A stretch of 64,000 nt of DNA from the NCBI GenBank assembly GCA_965228415.1, contig OZ245814.1, forward strand, positions 8,370,001-8,434,000, written 5' to 3'. The notes under the pieces were generated by a model, which did no database searches, was not told the origin of the DNA, and saw nothing but the letters and a program-made list of their open reading frames with translations. Origin of the DNA: Agaribacillus sp965228415 (GTDB lineage Bacteria > Bacteroidota > Bacteroidia > Cytophagales > Cyclobacteriaceae). How positions within the stretch are numbered: the first letter of the stretch is position 1; each line of letters starts with the position of its first letter. The position numbers were made by a program, and so were the translations under genes. This document shows positions 55,023-62,650 of the stretch, one piece after another.

Positions 55023-55999
55023 GCGTGATGTTTGAAATTCGTATTTTGATAAATTTTTTTGTGACCCTCGCAAACCAATAACGCCACTTCGGCGGCAGGC
55101 ACAAAATGACATTGCGGTAGTAGCCCAAGCACTTCAGCCCCTAGTCGATAAGTCTCACTGAACTTTGCGCTGGCGCAAATGATGATATTCTTATAATCGA
55201 TGGTATCTGATAACTCCGTACCGATCAGCAAGCCGCTTAAAAAATGAAAGTTCTGATGTTCGTCCAGCTTGCCTAGCAATTGATTGGTCCTCGTTTTGAA
55301 AAGCCCGGTTAAAAAATTTTGTTTTTGAGACATTTTTACCCCTTCAATAAAGGCGTCTTGATACGCTTTACTGAATTTTTCAGGTTTTTTTACGGATGCC
55401 TGCAGCGTACTCCTGGAGGTAAGCAGGTTAAACAACTCGCCTGTCATAAATGTATGAAAGCCTACAACCTCCTTGTTTTTGATGGCAATGTGTTTTGAAT
55501 GCGTTCCGGGAAAAATATAAACACCTTCCTCAAACTCATAGCGCATTCCGCTTACCAAACCAAGTAATTCTGTTTCTTCGCCCCGCATGACATCATCCTC
55601 GCTGCTGATGCCTGAGATTAATAAAGTATCGTATGGAAAAGCATCATTGGCAGGAAAAAAACGCCTGGATAATACCTGTTCGTTGAGCATTAAAGGCAAT
55701 TTTGCATAAGGAAGCTCTGTCATGCCAATAGAAGAGGACGCCATGCCGGATATGATCAGGGCGTGGCCCTGGCAGGATAACCCACATTCGGATTCGAGTC
55801 GGGCAATAGCCTGCACCAGGAAGTTTTGAAAGAACTTAAAGCGATCAGGCTGCTCTTCTAATGCAACCCATGACTCAAAACTTTTGGCGATCCCGTTTTC
55901 GGTGATTACCTCTCCATGAATTTTATCTGAGTTAACATCTAATAATCTTAATCGCAAGGTGGAAGTTCCCCAATCACAGCTCAAAAAAAGGTTATTCAT
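55019..55999 (-). CDS. dgoK: 2-dehydro-3-deoxygalactonokinase
   Basis: The 326-residue protein starts with LFLSCDWGTSTLRLRLL, the phosphate-1 motif of the DgoK branch of the ASKHA fold. SGMASSSIGMTELPYAKLP, the VYIFPGTHSKHIAIK segment with the catalytic Asp/His area, and HTFMTGELFNLLT follow, all in the usual order. It phosphorylates 2-keto-3-deoxygalactonate with ATP. Its stop overlaps the aldolase start (ATGA), so the two are translationally coupled. The pathway ends in pyruvate and glyceraldehyde-3-phosphate. Confidence 0.92.
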   Translation of the reverse strand: MNNLFLSCDWGTSTLRLRLLDVNSDKIHGEVITENGIAKSFESWVALEEQPDRFKFFQNFLVQAIARLESECGLSCQGHALIISGMASSSIGMTELPYAKLPLMLNEQVLSRRFFPANDAFPYDTLLISGISSEDDVMRGEETELLGLVSGMRYEFEEGVYIFPGTHSKHIAIKNKEVVGFHTFMTGELFNLLTSRSTLQASVKKPEKFSKAYQDAFIEGVKMSQKQNFLTGLFKTRTNQLLGKLDEHQNFHFLSGLLIGTELSDTIDYKNIIICASAKFSETYRLGAEVLGLLPQCHFVPAAEVALLVCEGHKKIYQNTNFKHHA

Positions 56000-56118
56000 A
56001 CGGCAGGAAAAACTTTTGATAACTTCATTAAAGGATAATGCTCCTATTTTTGCTCCTGGGTACGAAGGTACGGAATAAAATAAAACTTATGCAACGCTTC
56101 CCTATCCCTATCGCCCTC

Positions 56119-56185
56119 GTCCGCATTTTAGGGTGGCCTGTGTGGAGGGCCAATGCGGATGCCCTGGTCCTGCGTTTGTAACGCC
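56119..56185. repeat. Family A hairpin repeat, variant
   Basis: GTCCGCATTTTAGG ... CAATGCGGAT forms the first stem. The second reads GCGTTTGTAACGC instead of GCATTTGTAATGC: the A-T pair of the consensus has become G-C on both arms. It is a clear compensatory change. Confidence 0.8.
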
Positions 56186-56214
56186 CCTTCTCCTCGTGAT
56201 CTCAAAGCCTAATC

Positions 56215-56283
56215 GTCCGTATTTTAGGAAAGCTTTGCGTAACAGGCCAATGCGGATGCCCTGGGCCTGCGTTTGCAACACTT
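56215..56283. repeat. Family A hairpin repeat, variant
   Basis: GTCCGTATTTTAGG ... CAATGCGGAT, with one G-T pair in the first stem, and a second stem GCGTTTGCAACAC that is weakened on one arm. It is the second of two short units between dgoK and the tRNA gene. Confidence 0.75.
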
Positions 56284-56428
56284 CCGAACTACTTAAAACA
56301 ATGTAAAATTCCTTACCTCACCTATTTCCTCAACTTTTTCTACTTTTCGTTTGTCAAATAATCTTTTGCTATTTACATTTGCAGCCCATAACGGTTAAGT
56401 ACTGGTTTTTACAGATTACTTAATTGTT

Positions 56429-56502
56429 GGTTCCATAGCTCAACTGGATAGAGCAACTGCCTTCTAAGCAGTAGGTTCGGGGTTCGAGTCCCTGTGGAAT
56501 CA
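56429..56502 (+). tRNA. tRNA-Arg (anticodon TCT)
   Basis: A 74-nt cloverleaf is readable. Acceptor GGTTCCA pairs with TGGAATC (one G-T), the D arm is GCTC...GAGC, the anticodon stem ACTGC/GCAGT encloses loop CTTCTAA, and the T arm CGGGG-TTCGAGT-CCCTG. A discriminator A ends the gene, so CCA is not fully encoded. The anticodon TCT reads AGA. A diverged copy of its 3' half lies 5.1 kb downstream at 61643, marking the accessory island. Confidence 0.95.
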
Positions 56503-56518
56503 CAAGACAGTCGGGAGT

Positions 56519-57001
56519 GTGAGTTTCGAGCAACAGCGAGGAACTTGCACAGACAACTGCTCTAACGCCCATCACCCTCAACTCAAACCAAGAAGCTTTT
56601 TTGATTTTGAACGAGTCGAATTTCACACCAAAGTAAAAAGCGGGGAGCCTTTTACAATGGCCGGGCTTTGGGAATCGAAAGTAATTGATGGCATACAGAA
56701 AAATACATTCTCCATAGTTACCACAGATGCCAATAAATTAGTGGCAAAGATCCACAACGATCCCAAAGCCAGTAATACCCGCCGGATGCCGGTAATCCTT
56801 CCTAAAGAACTACAATACGATTGGCTTAAACCTATCAAAGATGAATTAGACAAAAAAGCTATTCAAGACTTAATCAAACCTTATGAGGATGAAGAAATGG
56901 AAGCCCACTCTGTATGCAAATTACTTAGCAAACAGGCCGTAGGAAATAAGCCTGAAGCTTTGGAGGAGGTTGTCTATGAAGATTTGGATTATCCTATTTA
57001 G
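56519..57001 (+). pseudogene. Truncated SRAP (YedK/HMCES-like) gene, C-terminal part
   Basis: The in-frame product from the GTG at 56519 has a nonsense-looking start (MSFEQQRGTCTDNC), then FFDFERVEF, PFTMAGLWES, NTFSIVTTDANKLVAKIHND and RRMPVILPKELQYDWLKPI, ending VVYEDLDYPI. These are the C-terminal half of SRAP proteins, which crosslink to abasic sites in single-stranded DNA. The N-terminal half with the catalytic Cys2 and the middle His region is gone, replaced by sequence that runs from the tRNA 3' end. The frame is still open. An internal ATG at 56657 is the first SRAP-like start but would give a non-functional fragment. Confidence 0.8.
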
Positions 57002-57014
57002 TAAGAATTTAGAA

Positions 57015-57575
57015 TTAATTATCTCTATAGTTTGGATCAAGGGGATTCATGGGAATTACACGTATAAGAGAATCTGAGTTTACATCTTTTATAGCCTTAA
57101 TCTTGCCTGAGTTTGGAATAAACATATTAATTGTTGTTAGCTTCCCATTATCTGGAAGAGTACCATAATTGGATACATTAATTGTCATAGGAATCTCAAA
57201 ATCTGGATATTCAATCGTATAATAATGAGTAGATTTATTTGGCAAATTATTTGAAGGAATTGGTGATTTAGAAACGACATATAAATTTTCGCTTCCAAAA
57301 TATTTCTCAACATTACTAAAATAATCTTCTTTCCTAGAAATCAACTTTATCATTAAATACTGAGTGCTTGAGTCATAGGTAATTACCGTCTGAAGAAAAC
57401 AGTCTTCATCACTCAAGCATAACTCTCTAATATTAAAGGATTTAAAATTTCCTTCTTTAGATTCTTGATAAGATAGGTTACTGTTCTGTACTAAATCAAT
57501 ATTACTTGAAACCATAATAGCCCACAGTAATTTATGGGCTTTAATGAGTGATAAAAAGTGTGGAATGTGAGCCAT
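57015..57575 (-). CDS. Unknown protein, paralog of the next gene (possible immunity)
   Basis: The start at 57575 (MAHIPHFLSLIKAHKLLWAIMVS) aligns with the paralog at 58387. The 186-residue protein is acidic to neutral, with no TM. It shares with its neighbour an N-terminal FLxLxKAHKLLWAIxVSxN block, an EYPDFEIPMTI segment in the middle and MFIPNSGKIKAI near the end. It lies downstream of the lipoprotein gene in the same orientation, with a 146-bp gap from its paralog. Duplicated small cytosolic proteins after a secreted or surface effector are typical of immunity genes, but that is only inference. I recognise no named family. Confidence 0.6.
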   Translation of the reverse strand: MAHIPHFLSLIKAHKLLWAIMVSSNIDLVQNSNLSYQESKEGNFKSFNIRELCLSDEDCFLQTVITYDSSTQYLMIKLISRKEDYFSNVEKYFGSENLYVVSKSPIPSNNLPNKSTHYYTIEYPDFEIPMTINVSNYGTLPDNGKLTTINMFIPNSGKIKAIKDVNSDSLIRVIPMNPLDPNYRDN

Positions 57576-57721
57576 ATCATTCAAAACAATAATCCGCACA
57601 TGAAGTTGTATTTAATTTTAGGATCAATCATTGCAATCAGCTACCAAAAACAATAATTAATTATTCTTATTTATTTCGATTTTGGATGGATCGCTACTGT
57701 TTGAAGAGTCTATAATGTAAT

Positions 57722-58387
57722 TCATTCATTACTATTCCATTTAATACTAATCACTTCACCATCATCATCAAATTCAATTTTAATTTTGGATAAATCAGAA
57801 TTTTTTAAGGTTTCATAATATCTTCTTAAACTCAAGCTATCAATATTACCCGATTTTGGGATCATTAAAGAAACGTGACATAAACCGGACACTACATTTT
57901 TTGTTTCTGTTACAATAATCTGCATTGGAAGATCAAATTCGGGATATTCAACAATAATTTGATCAATTTCCTCCTTCCAAACCCTATTAATAGGGTCCAA
58001 CTCATAAGTAATCATAGTACAATCCTTACCAAACCAATAGTATGGATCAACAAGAAATTCATGATTATCAAGTGTAAAACTAACTGTTAGCTTTTCGTAA
58101 TTTTGGTCATTTGGATTAATGCCAGCAGCCCAATAGTCATATTTTTTTTGTAATTCACCCTCATGCTCCCTACTTTCCCCACTCAATGATGGACTATTTT
58201 CAAAATCCTTTGTGATCAAAATTTCACTAATATAAATATCTCCAAGATTTTGATTAGTTAATATTCTAGAGGTGTTATATTTTCTATCGGAAGAATGGGG
58301 AACTAAAGCAAAGTTACCAGAGACTAAGATAGCCCACAACAATTTGTGGGCCTTTAATAATTTTAAAAACAGGGGTGTCTCATTCAT
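57722..58387 (-). CDS. Unknown protein, paralog of the previous gene (possible immunity)
   Basis: The start at 58387 (MNETPLFLKLLKAHKLLWAILVS) is 4 bp after the stop of the lipoprotein gene; the upstream in-frame ATG at 58471 lies inside that gene and has no matching N-terminus in the paralog. The 221-residue product has VEYPEFDLPMQIIV and LMIPKSGNIDSL, shared with the downstream gene, and many acidic residues. No TM or signal. Tight spacing suggests co-translation with the lipoprotein, the layout expected of toxin/immunity pairs. Family unknown. Confidence 0.6.
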   Translation of the reverse strand: MNETPLFLKLLKAHKLLWAILVSGNFALVPHSSDRKYNTSRILTNQNLGDIYISEILITKDFENSPSLSGESREHEGELQKKYDYWAAGINPNDQNYEKLTVSFTLDNHEFLVDPYYWFGKDCTMITYELDPINRVWKEEIDQIIVEYPEFDLPMQIIVTETKNVVSGLCHVSLMIPKSGNIDSLSLRRYYETLKNSDLSKIKIEFDDDGEVISIKWNSNE

Positions 58388-58391
58388 AAAA

Positions 58392-59594
58392 TTAATTGCA
58401 AGTTCCGTTACCGAATGTCCTATATAAAGCTGATTTGACGACTGTTGTGGCTGAACCTGTGCCATAACCATCTACTCGTCCTCCCACTCCTAATGAATTG
58501 ATTTCATGTTTAATTTGGTCCACTAATTTTTTAGTTACAGTATAACGTGACACGTTAGGCTGATTTTTGTATAAGTGAAACACATGATTCATGGCTCTTT
58601 GAACAGCGCGAGCAGCTTTATCAGCAGGATCATTTACAAAGGAAGGAAAACCAAAGTATAATACATTGGTAATTTCAAACTTTCTAGTCCAAAACCCTTG
58701 AGGAGGGGTGTCATGAACAATTCTAAATCTTATATTCTTTATGCCAGCTTCTTGCCAGCTTGAAGAAGTATTCCTGAAGTCAAAACTTATACAATCAATG
58801 CCATCCTCTTCCACTTCTCCCGGAATGGTAGTTCCTTCGGTGACGTCCAAGTCAACCACATGGCTTTCATAATTGTTGATTTGCCCTCCAGAACCTCCTC
58901 CTGATCCACCTCCACCACCGGTTTGAGGCTCAGTAAAACAATGTTCCTCAGTAGATGTTCCAGTAACGCTCCAATTATCACACCCAAGAAGTGATGCGCC
59001 CTGGTACCAACATGTTCTCGAATAATCGGTGACATTATATTCATAGCAAAACAGTCGATCATCTGGCTCCTCACCCGGTCCAGTGCTTGAGGTAGTAATA
59101 GGTATTGGGAATCCACTAGGATCTTCTAATGTACCTAATTGAACACCATTTTCGAGAGTAAACCCTTCCAGGAAATTACCATTCAAATCACGTTTTAGTA
59201 TCCAACCTGACAGATTATCAATGTTTAAGACAGTTTTACCATTAGTGGCGGAAAGATAGTTATGTGTTTCACTTTTTTCAGGTATCACAGTTATAATACC
59301 TGGCGGGTTGGTAGTAGTTACATAGTTAAAACTTAATCTGGCATTAGGGGGGGCAGCTTCGATTTGATCAAAGTTATTAGCGAAAGGTTTTCCCTTAATC
59401 TTGATTAGACCTTGATCTAAACCCTTCAACTCAAAGGTGACTGTTTTGTTTAAGTCAATTCCCAACCGTCTAATGTCTAATTGTTCTTGTAAGTCTGGTG
59501 ATACAGTAGGCGAAACTTCTTGGTTATCCTGACAACTTATTGCAAAAAATAGAATAAGAAAAATGAAAAAATGCTGGAATTTTAAAGATTTCAT
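58392..59594 (-). CDS. Lipoprotein with Gly-rich linker and distinct C-terminal domain (possible surface toxin)
   Basis: The 400-residue protein has a lipobox (FFAISC, Cys21). A ~200-residue N-terminal part follows, containing an LNIDNLSGWILKRDLNG segment and Cys-containing CYEYNVTDYSRTCWYQG. An extreme Gly/Ser linker spans residues ~226-237, and a C-terminal domain of ~160 residues ends LYRTFGNGTCN. The C-terminal domain has basic-aromatic motifs (KAARAVQRAMNHVFHLYKN, RYTVTKKLVDQIKHEIN) and a SLGVGGRVDGYGTGS loop. I know no catalytic family. The N-anchor, linker and exchangeable-looking tail, followed by two paralogous small genes, recall a polymorphic toxin lipoprotein; function is not proven. 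Confidence 0.6.
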   Translation of the reverse strand: MKSLKFQHFFIFLILFFAISCQDNQEVSPTVSPDLQEQLDIRRLGIDLNKTVTFELKGLDQGLIKIKGKPFANNFDQIEAAPPNARLSFNYVTTTNPPGIITVIPEKSETHNYLSATNGKTVLNIDNLSGWILKRDLNGNFLEGFTLENGVQLGTLEDPSGFPIPITTSSTGPGEEPDDRLFCYEYNVTDYSRTCWYQGASLLGCDNWSVTGTSTEEHCFTEPQTGGGGGSGGGSGGQINNYESHVVDLDVTEGTTIPGEVEEDGIDCISFDFRNTSSSWQEAGIKNIRFRIVHDTPPQGFWTRKFEITNVLYFGFPSFVNDPADKAARAVQRAMNHVFHLYKNQPNVSRYTVTKKLVDQIKHEINSLGVGGRVDGYGTGSATTVVKSALYRTFGNGTCN

Positions 59595-59730
59595 AATGTG
59601 TATTTTGGGTTGTTAAAAAATAATTAGCTGCTTGAAAAAAAATCTGCCGGTGAAGATTAATTTCAATGATAATTAACAAATTATAAAATTACGAACCAAA
59701 TTATGTGGAATATATTTTACATTTTGACAA

Positions 59731-60095
59731 AAAATAGTAAGGCTTTTCGCGGGGCTATGGGCGGTGAAAGATTTTAAAAGCGAAGGTATCACCAAAACAA
59801 CCGTCACAATAGTCACGTGCCAACCTATTGAGCTTATGGCTAAAATTCACAACAAGCGTGCGAATTCTGAGGGGCCAAGAATGCCTTTGATTATTCCGGA
59901 AGACCTTTGTGGTGAATGACTTGCCCATAAAGGTGGCGATAATGTTGAGCGAATGCGAATATTGGTAATGGTAAAGCCCTATCCTGATGATTTCTTGATG
60001 GCTGATACCGTTACAGATTAACTGGAAAGGAGTCAGTTAACGGGCCTGCAAAGCTTGGAACGTTTATCTATGAAGATTTGGAGTATCCGATTTGA
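59731..60095 (+). pseudogene. Decayed SRAP relic, C-terminal region
   Basis: One frame reads KIVRLFAGLWAVKDF, then TKTTVTIVTCQPIELMAKIHN, GPRMPLIIPEDLCGE followed by TGA, and after further damage ends FIYEDLEYPI with TGA. It is homologous to the SRAP C-terminal part at 56657-57001 (FTMAGLWES, FSIVTTDANKLVAKIHN, RMPVILPKE, VVYEDLDYPI). Stops and length changes show it is dead. It marks a second copy of the same DNA segment inside the island. Confidence 0.8.
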
Positions 60096-60101
60096 CGTCT
60101 T

Positions 60102-61358
60102 TTATAACTGAGATACAAATAGTTTTATTAATTCAAATATAACAGTTCCACTCAAACCATTTAAGATGGATACGCCTTGTTCGATTAATATTTCACCAAT
60201 TTTACTTCCTCCTTTTTCAGGTTCAGTGGAACGCTCATAAATTTCCTTTATTGTCTGTAGGATATCTGGTTTTAAATTAGCCAATTCGCTCTTTAATTCT
60301 TGAAACTTTTCCTCAGATATCCCAGAATTTTCATTGTAAGAGACTGAACCTATCTTATCAGCAATTGTTACATTTCCTTTGTTTCCTTCAAGGTGATGCG
60401 ATTTATTATAATAGTTGCCGCCACTGATGTTAATATTTGATCCCATATTTTCAATGAGCTTAGTCGTATTTTGCTCTTTTAATTTTATAGTATTTGCTAA
60501 TGATTTAATTGTTTCTACTAAAAAATTTTGATTTTCAAGCATTGCTTTTCGCTCCTTAATGACCATTTCTTCGGCTGGTTTTGCAAAATGCTCTGCTGCT
60601 ATTTCAAAAACCACCGAAGGTTGTAAACCTCTAAGCCTAATTTCGTTTAATACAATTCCTAATTGTGGATGAGTTTCTTTACTCTTTTCAGCTATTAATG
60701 CGAAAATAGCAGGGTCAAGTATATTCATTCCTTCCCTGATAAAAACTTCAATTGTAGGAACACTTTTATAAAGTTGTTCAAATTCACCAGGTTCAAAATT
60801 TCTATCTTTTGGTTCTCTGTTTTTGAATTCTTTATCAAAGTAAATGTAGTCACACTTTACTCCTTCAATCTCCCACCCAAATTTAGCTGTGCCGTACAAA
60901 CAAGCATCGGTTAATTCAGCTAGATTTAAGTTCGCAAACCTTAGATCTGCTCTCTGAAGATTTGCCTTTCGAAGATATGCCTCTTCAAGATTTGCGTCCC
61001 GAAGATCTGCCCATCCGAGATTTGCCCATGCGAGAGTTGCTCTTCCCAGATTTGCCATTCGAAGATCCACCTCCTTAAGATTTGCCTGCCCAAGAAACGC
61101 CCCTCTAAGATCTGACCCTCTAAGATCTGCCCCTCTAAGATCTGACCCAGTAAGATTTGCATCTATAAGATTTGCAGCTATAAGATTTGCAGCTATAAGA
61201 TTTACCCATTCAAGATTTGCATCTCGAAGATCTACCCCCTGAAGATCTGCCCCCTGAAGATCAATTTTATAAAATGACTTCTTTCTTCTGTACTCATTCC
61301 ATTTTTCAATATTAGTTGTTAGAAGTCTAATTTGTTCCTCGCTGGTCAATTGTTTCAT
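60102..61358 (-). CDS. Pentapeptide-repeat protein with long C-terminal extension
   Basis: The 418-residue protein has about 20 pentapeptide (A[DN]LxG-type) repeats at residues ~33-150, forming a right-handed beta-helix. The motif GWEIEGVKCDYIYFD follows (common after such helices). A ~240-residue C-terminal region ends in a hydrophobic LNGLSGTVIFELIKLFV segment. The middle has SNINISGGNYYN and GNVTIADKIGSVSYN, glycine/asparagine strands like those linking effector domains in bacterial conflict proteins. Within the repeats, LIAANLIAANLIDANL reflects very recent expansion. Function unknown; island genes of this type are often accessory or defence-related. Confidence 0.8.
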   Translation of the reverse strand: MKQLTSEEQIRLLTTNIEKWNEYRRKKSFYKIDLQGADLQGVDLRDANLEWVNLIAANLIAANLIDANLTGSDLRGADLRGSDLRGAFLGQANLKEVDLRMANLGRATLAWANLGWADLRDANLEEAYLRKANLQRADLRFANLNLAELTDACLYGTAKFGWEIEGVKCDYIYFDKEFKNREPKDRNFEPGEFEQLYKSVPTIEVFIREGMNILDPAIFALIAEKSKETHPQLGIVLNEIRLRGLQPSVVFEIAAEHFAKPAEEMVIKERKAMLENQNFLVETIKSLANTIKLKEQNTTKLIENMGSNINISGGNYYNKSHHLEGNKGNVTIADKIGSVSYNENSGISEEKFQELKSELANLKPDILQTIKEIYERSTEPEKGGSKIGEILIEQGVSILNGLSGTVIFELIKLFVSQL

Positions 61359-61642
61359 ATAATCATTTCTAGTTCTATAAATCTAAAAACAAATGTGATT
61401 TATTGCAATTCCTACCAGCCTTGCTCTTGATGAACTGACAAAGCATCCCAAATTTTTGGTGTCAAGTCATGACCGAATTTGCCCCTATTGTTAAGTTTGA
61501 AAATTTGTTATCGGGTGTTTTTAATTTTTTATTCGTAGATTAGCGCATAATTAAGAAATTAATTGTTCTTTGATTATCGATGGTGTCAATATTTTACAAT
61601 TTCTAACTATCTGATAATCAATATCTGAAAAAATGAACCGTC

Positions 61643-61690
61643 CTGCTTCTAAGCAGTGGGTTAACGGTTCGAGTCCGTGTAGAATCACAA
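61643..61690 (+). pseudogene. Diverged 3' half of tRNA-Arg (old attachment-site copy)
   Basis: CTGCTTCTAAGCAGTGGGTTAACGGTTCGAGTCCGTGTAGAATCA matches the anticodon arm, T arm and 3' acceptor strand of the tRNA-Arg at 56429 with several substitutions. The 5' half is missing. Similarity continues ~120 bp further, so the copied unit was longer than the tRNA end. Confidence 0.85.
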
Positions 61691-61820
61691 GACAGTCTTA
61701 AGTGTGAGTTGCGAGGAATTTGCATTGAAAACTGCTCTAACACTTACCACCCTCACCAACCCAAACCAAGAAGTTATTTGATTTTTAACAAGTCGAAATT
61801 TACGTCAAAGTAAAGCGACT
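61691..61820 (+). pseudogene. Copy of tRNA-downstream sequence and the SRAP fragment start
   Basis: CACAAGACAGTC...GTGTGAG, ACTGCTCTAACAC, CAAACCAAGAAG and GATTTTTAACAAGTCG follow the order of 56501-56640 (CACAAGACAGTC, ACTGCTCTAACG, CAAACCAAGAAG, GATTTTGAACGAGTCG). The SRAP frame is shifted and stopped. The match ends near 61815 where the copy at 56640 continues into SRAP. Confidence 0.75.
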
Positions 61821-61880
61821 TGACAGATAGTTTTTTATTCTTGGACACAACTTAAATCATCAATAAAAGGAGGAGCCAAC

Positions 61881-62339
61881 ATGGCGGAAATAAAAATTAT
61901 AGTAACAAGATGGTATCCGGAGAAGCAACTGCTCGTCACCCAGATGAGTGGCGATATGGAAGAAAAGGATATAGAACGGTGGGAAAATTCTTTGCGCAAT
62001 ACCTTAGGCCTGATTGAGAATAACTCGGTATTTAAAGTCTTTGTTAATACCAACGGCTTCAATGCGATTAACCTGGATGTACAAAAAAAATATAGAAGCG
62101 TCATCCCCCGGACACTGGCGGCATATGATTGGCGCGTTGGTTATATTGAGCTATTGGAAGATGAAGCAGAAAAAATGATTTATGGAAACACCAGGGGGAT
62201 CAAATGTGGGGGAGCGGCCCATTGTCATCACGACGAAACAAAAATGACAATCTATCAAGATCATTTTGGTACAGAGCGGGAGCGTTACTTCGCTGACCCT
62301 GACCTTGCCAGTCAATGGATCGAAAATCTGGCTATTTGA
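61881..62339 (+). CDS. SpoIIAA-like/STAS-fold small protein (tentative)
   Basis: The 152-residue protein opens IIVTRWYPEKQLLVTQMSGDMEEKDIERW, then has VFKVFVNTNGFNAINLDVQKKYRSVIP and RTLAAYDWRVGYIELL. The alternating pattern is like SpoIIAA-like (DUF) domains. CGGAAHCHHDE follows near residue 120, a Cys/His-rich loop that could bind a metal and is not usual in STAS domains. A strong AAAAGGAGGAG precedes the ATG by 5 bp, rare in Bacteroidota, whose genes seldom use Shine-Dalgarno. The fold call is tentative; the gene could be a recent arrival. Confidence 0.6.
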   Translation: MAEIKIIVTRWYPEKQLLVTQMSGDMEEKDIERWENSLRNTLGLIENNSVFKVFVNTNGFNAINLDVQKKYRSVIPRTLAAYDWRVGYIELLEDEAEKMIYGNTRGIKCGGAAHCHHDETKMTIYQDHFGTERERYFADPDLASQWIENLAI

Positions 62340-62650
62340 GGTGAAAATATGATGCCAGGAACAAAATGAATCGGTGCCGGAACCAGTCTTGTTATTTTCA
62401 CAACTGCCTGATAAATAATCCTGTTTCATCTAAAAATCATTTTTATTGCTGACGTGATGTCGATGGTTGGCGAATTAAACAAAAAATAGAAAGGGAGGGT
62501 AAGTTTGAGCGATTTCATGATACGTAATGTTGTCGGACTGTTTGAAACAGTTGAATTAATCAAATGGATTTTTTGGTTCTGAACATTGGTCCGTTTTTTT
62601 TCGTAATTTGTGATTGTAAATAGCTGTAGCCTGTTTAAGGCATTCTTTTT
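62340..62650. other. Intergenic region upstream of the propeller sensor
   Basis: 311 bp with no coding-like ORF or repeat of family A or B. It must carry the promoter of the gene at 62651; no clear box can be pointed to. Confidence 0.4.

Noticed and set aside
56519..57001. Intact SRAP gene
   Set aside because: The N-terminal half with the catalytic Cys2 is missing and the upstream part of the frame is tRNA-flank sequence; I list it as a truncated gene.
61643..61690. Functional second tRNA-Arg
   Set aside because: Only the anticodon arm, T arm and 3' acceptor strand exist, with several substitutions; there is no 5' half.
56429..61690. Recent integrative element with exact att repeats
   Set aside because: The tRNA copy is diverged, the similarity runs past the tRNA end and there is no integrase, so it is an old duplicated junction and not a fresh insertion.
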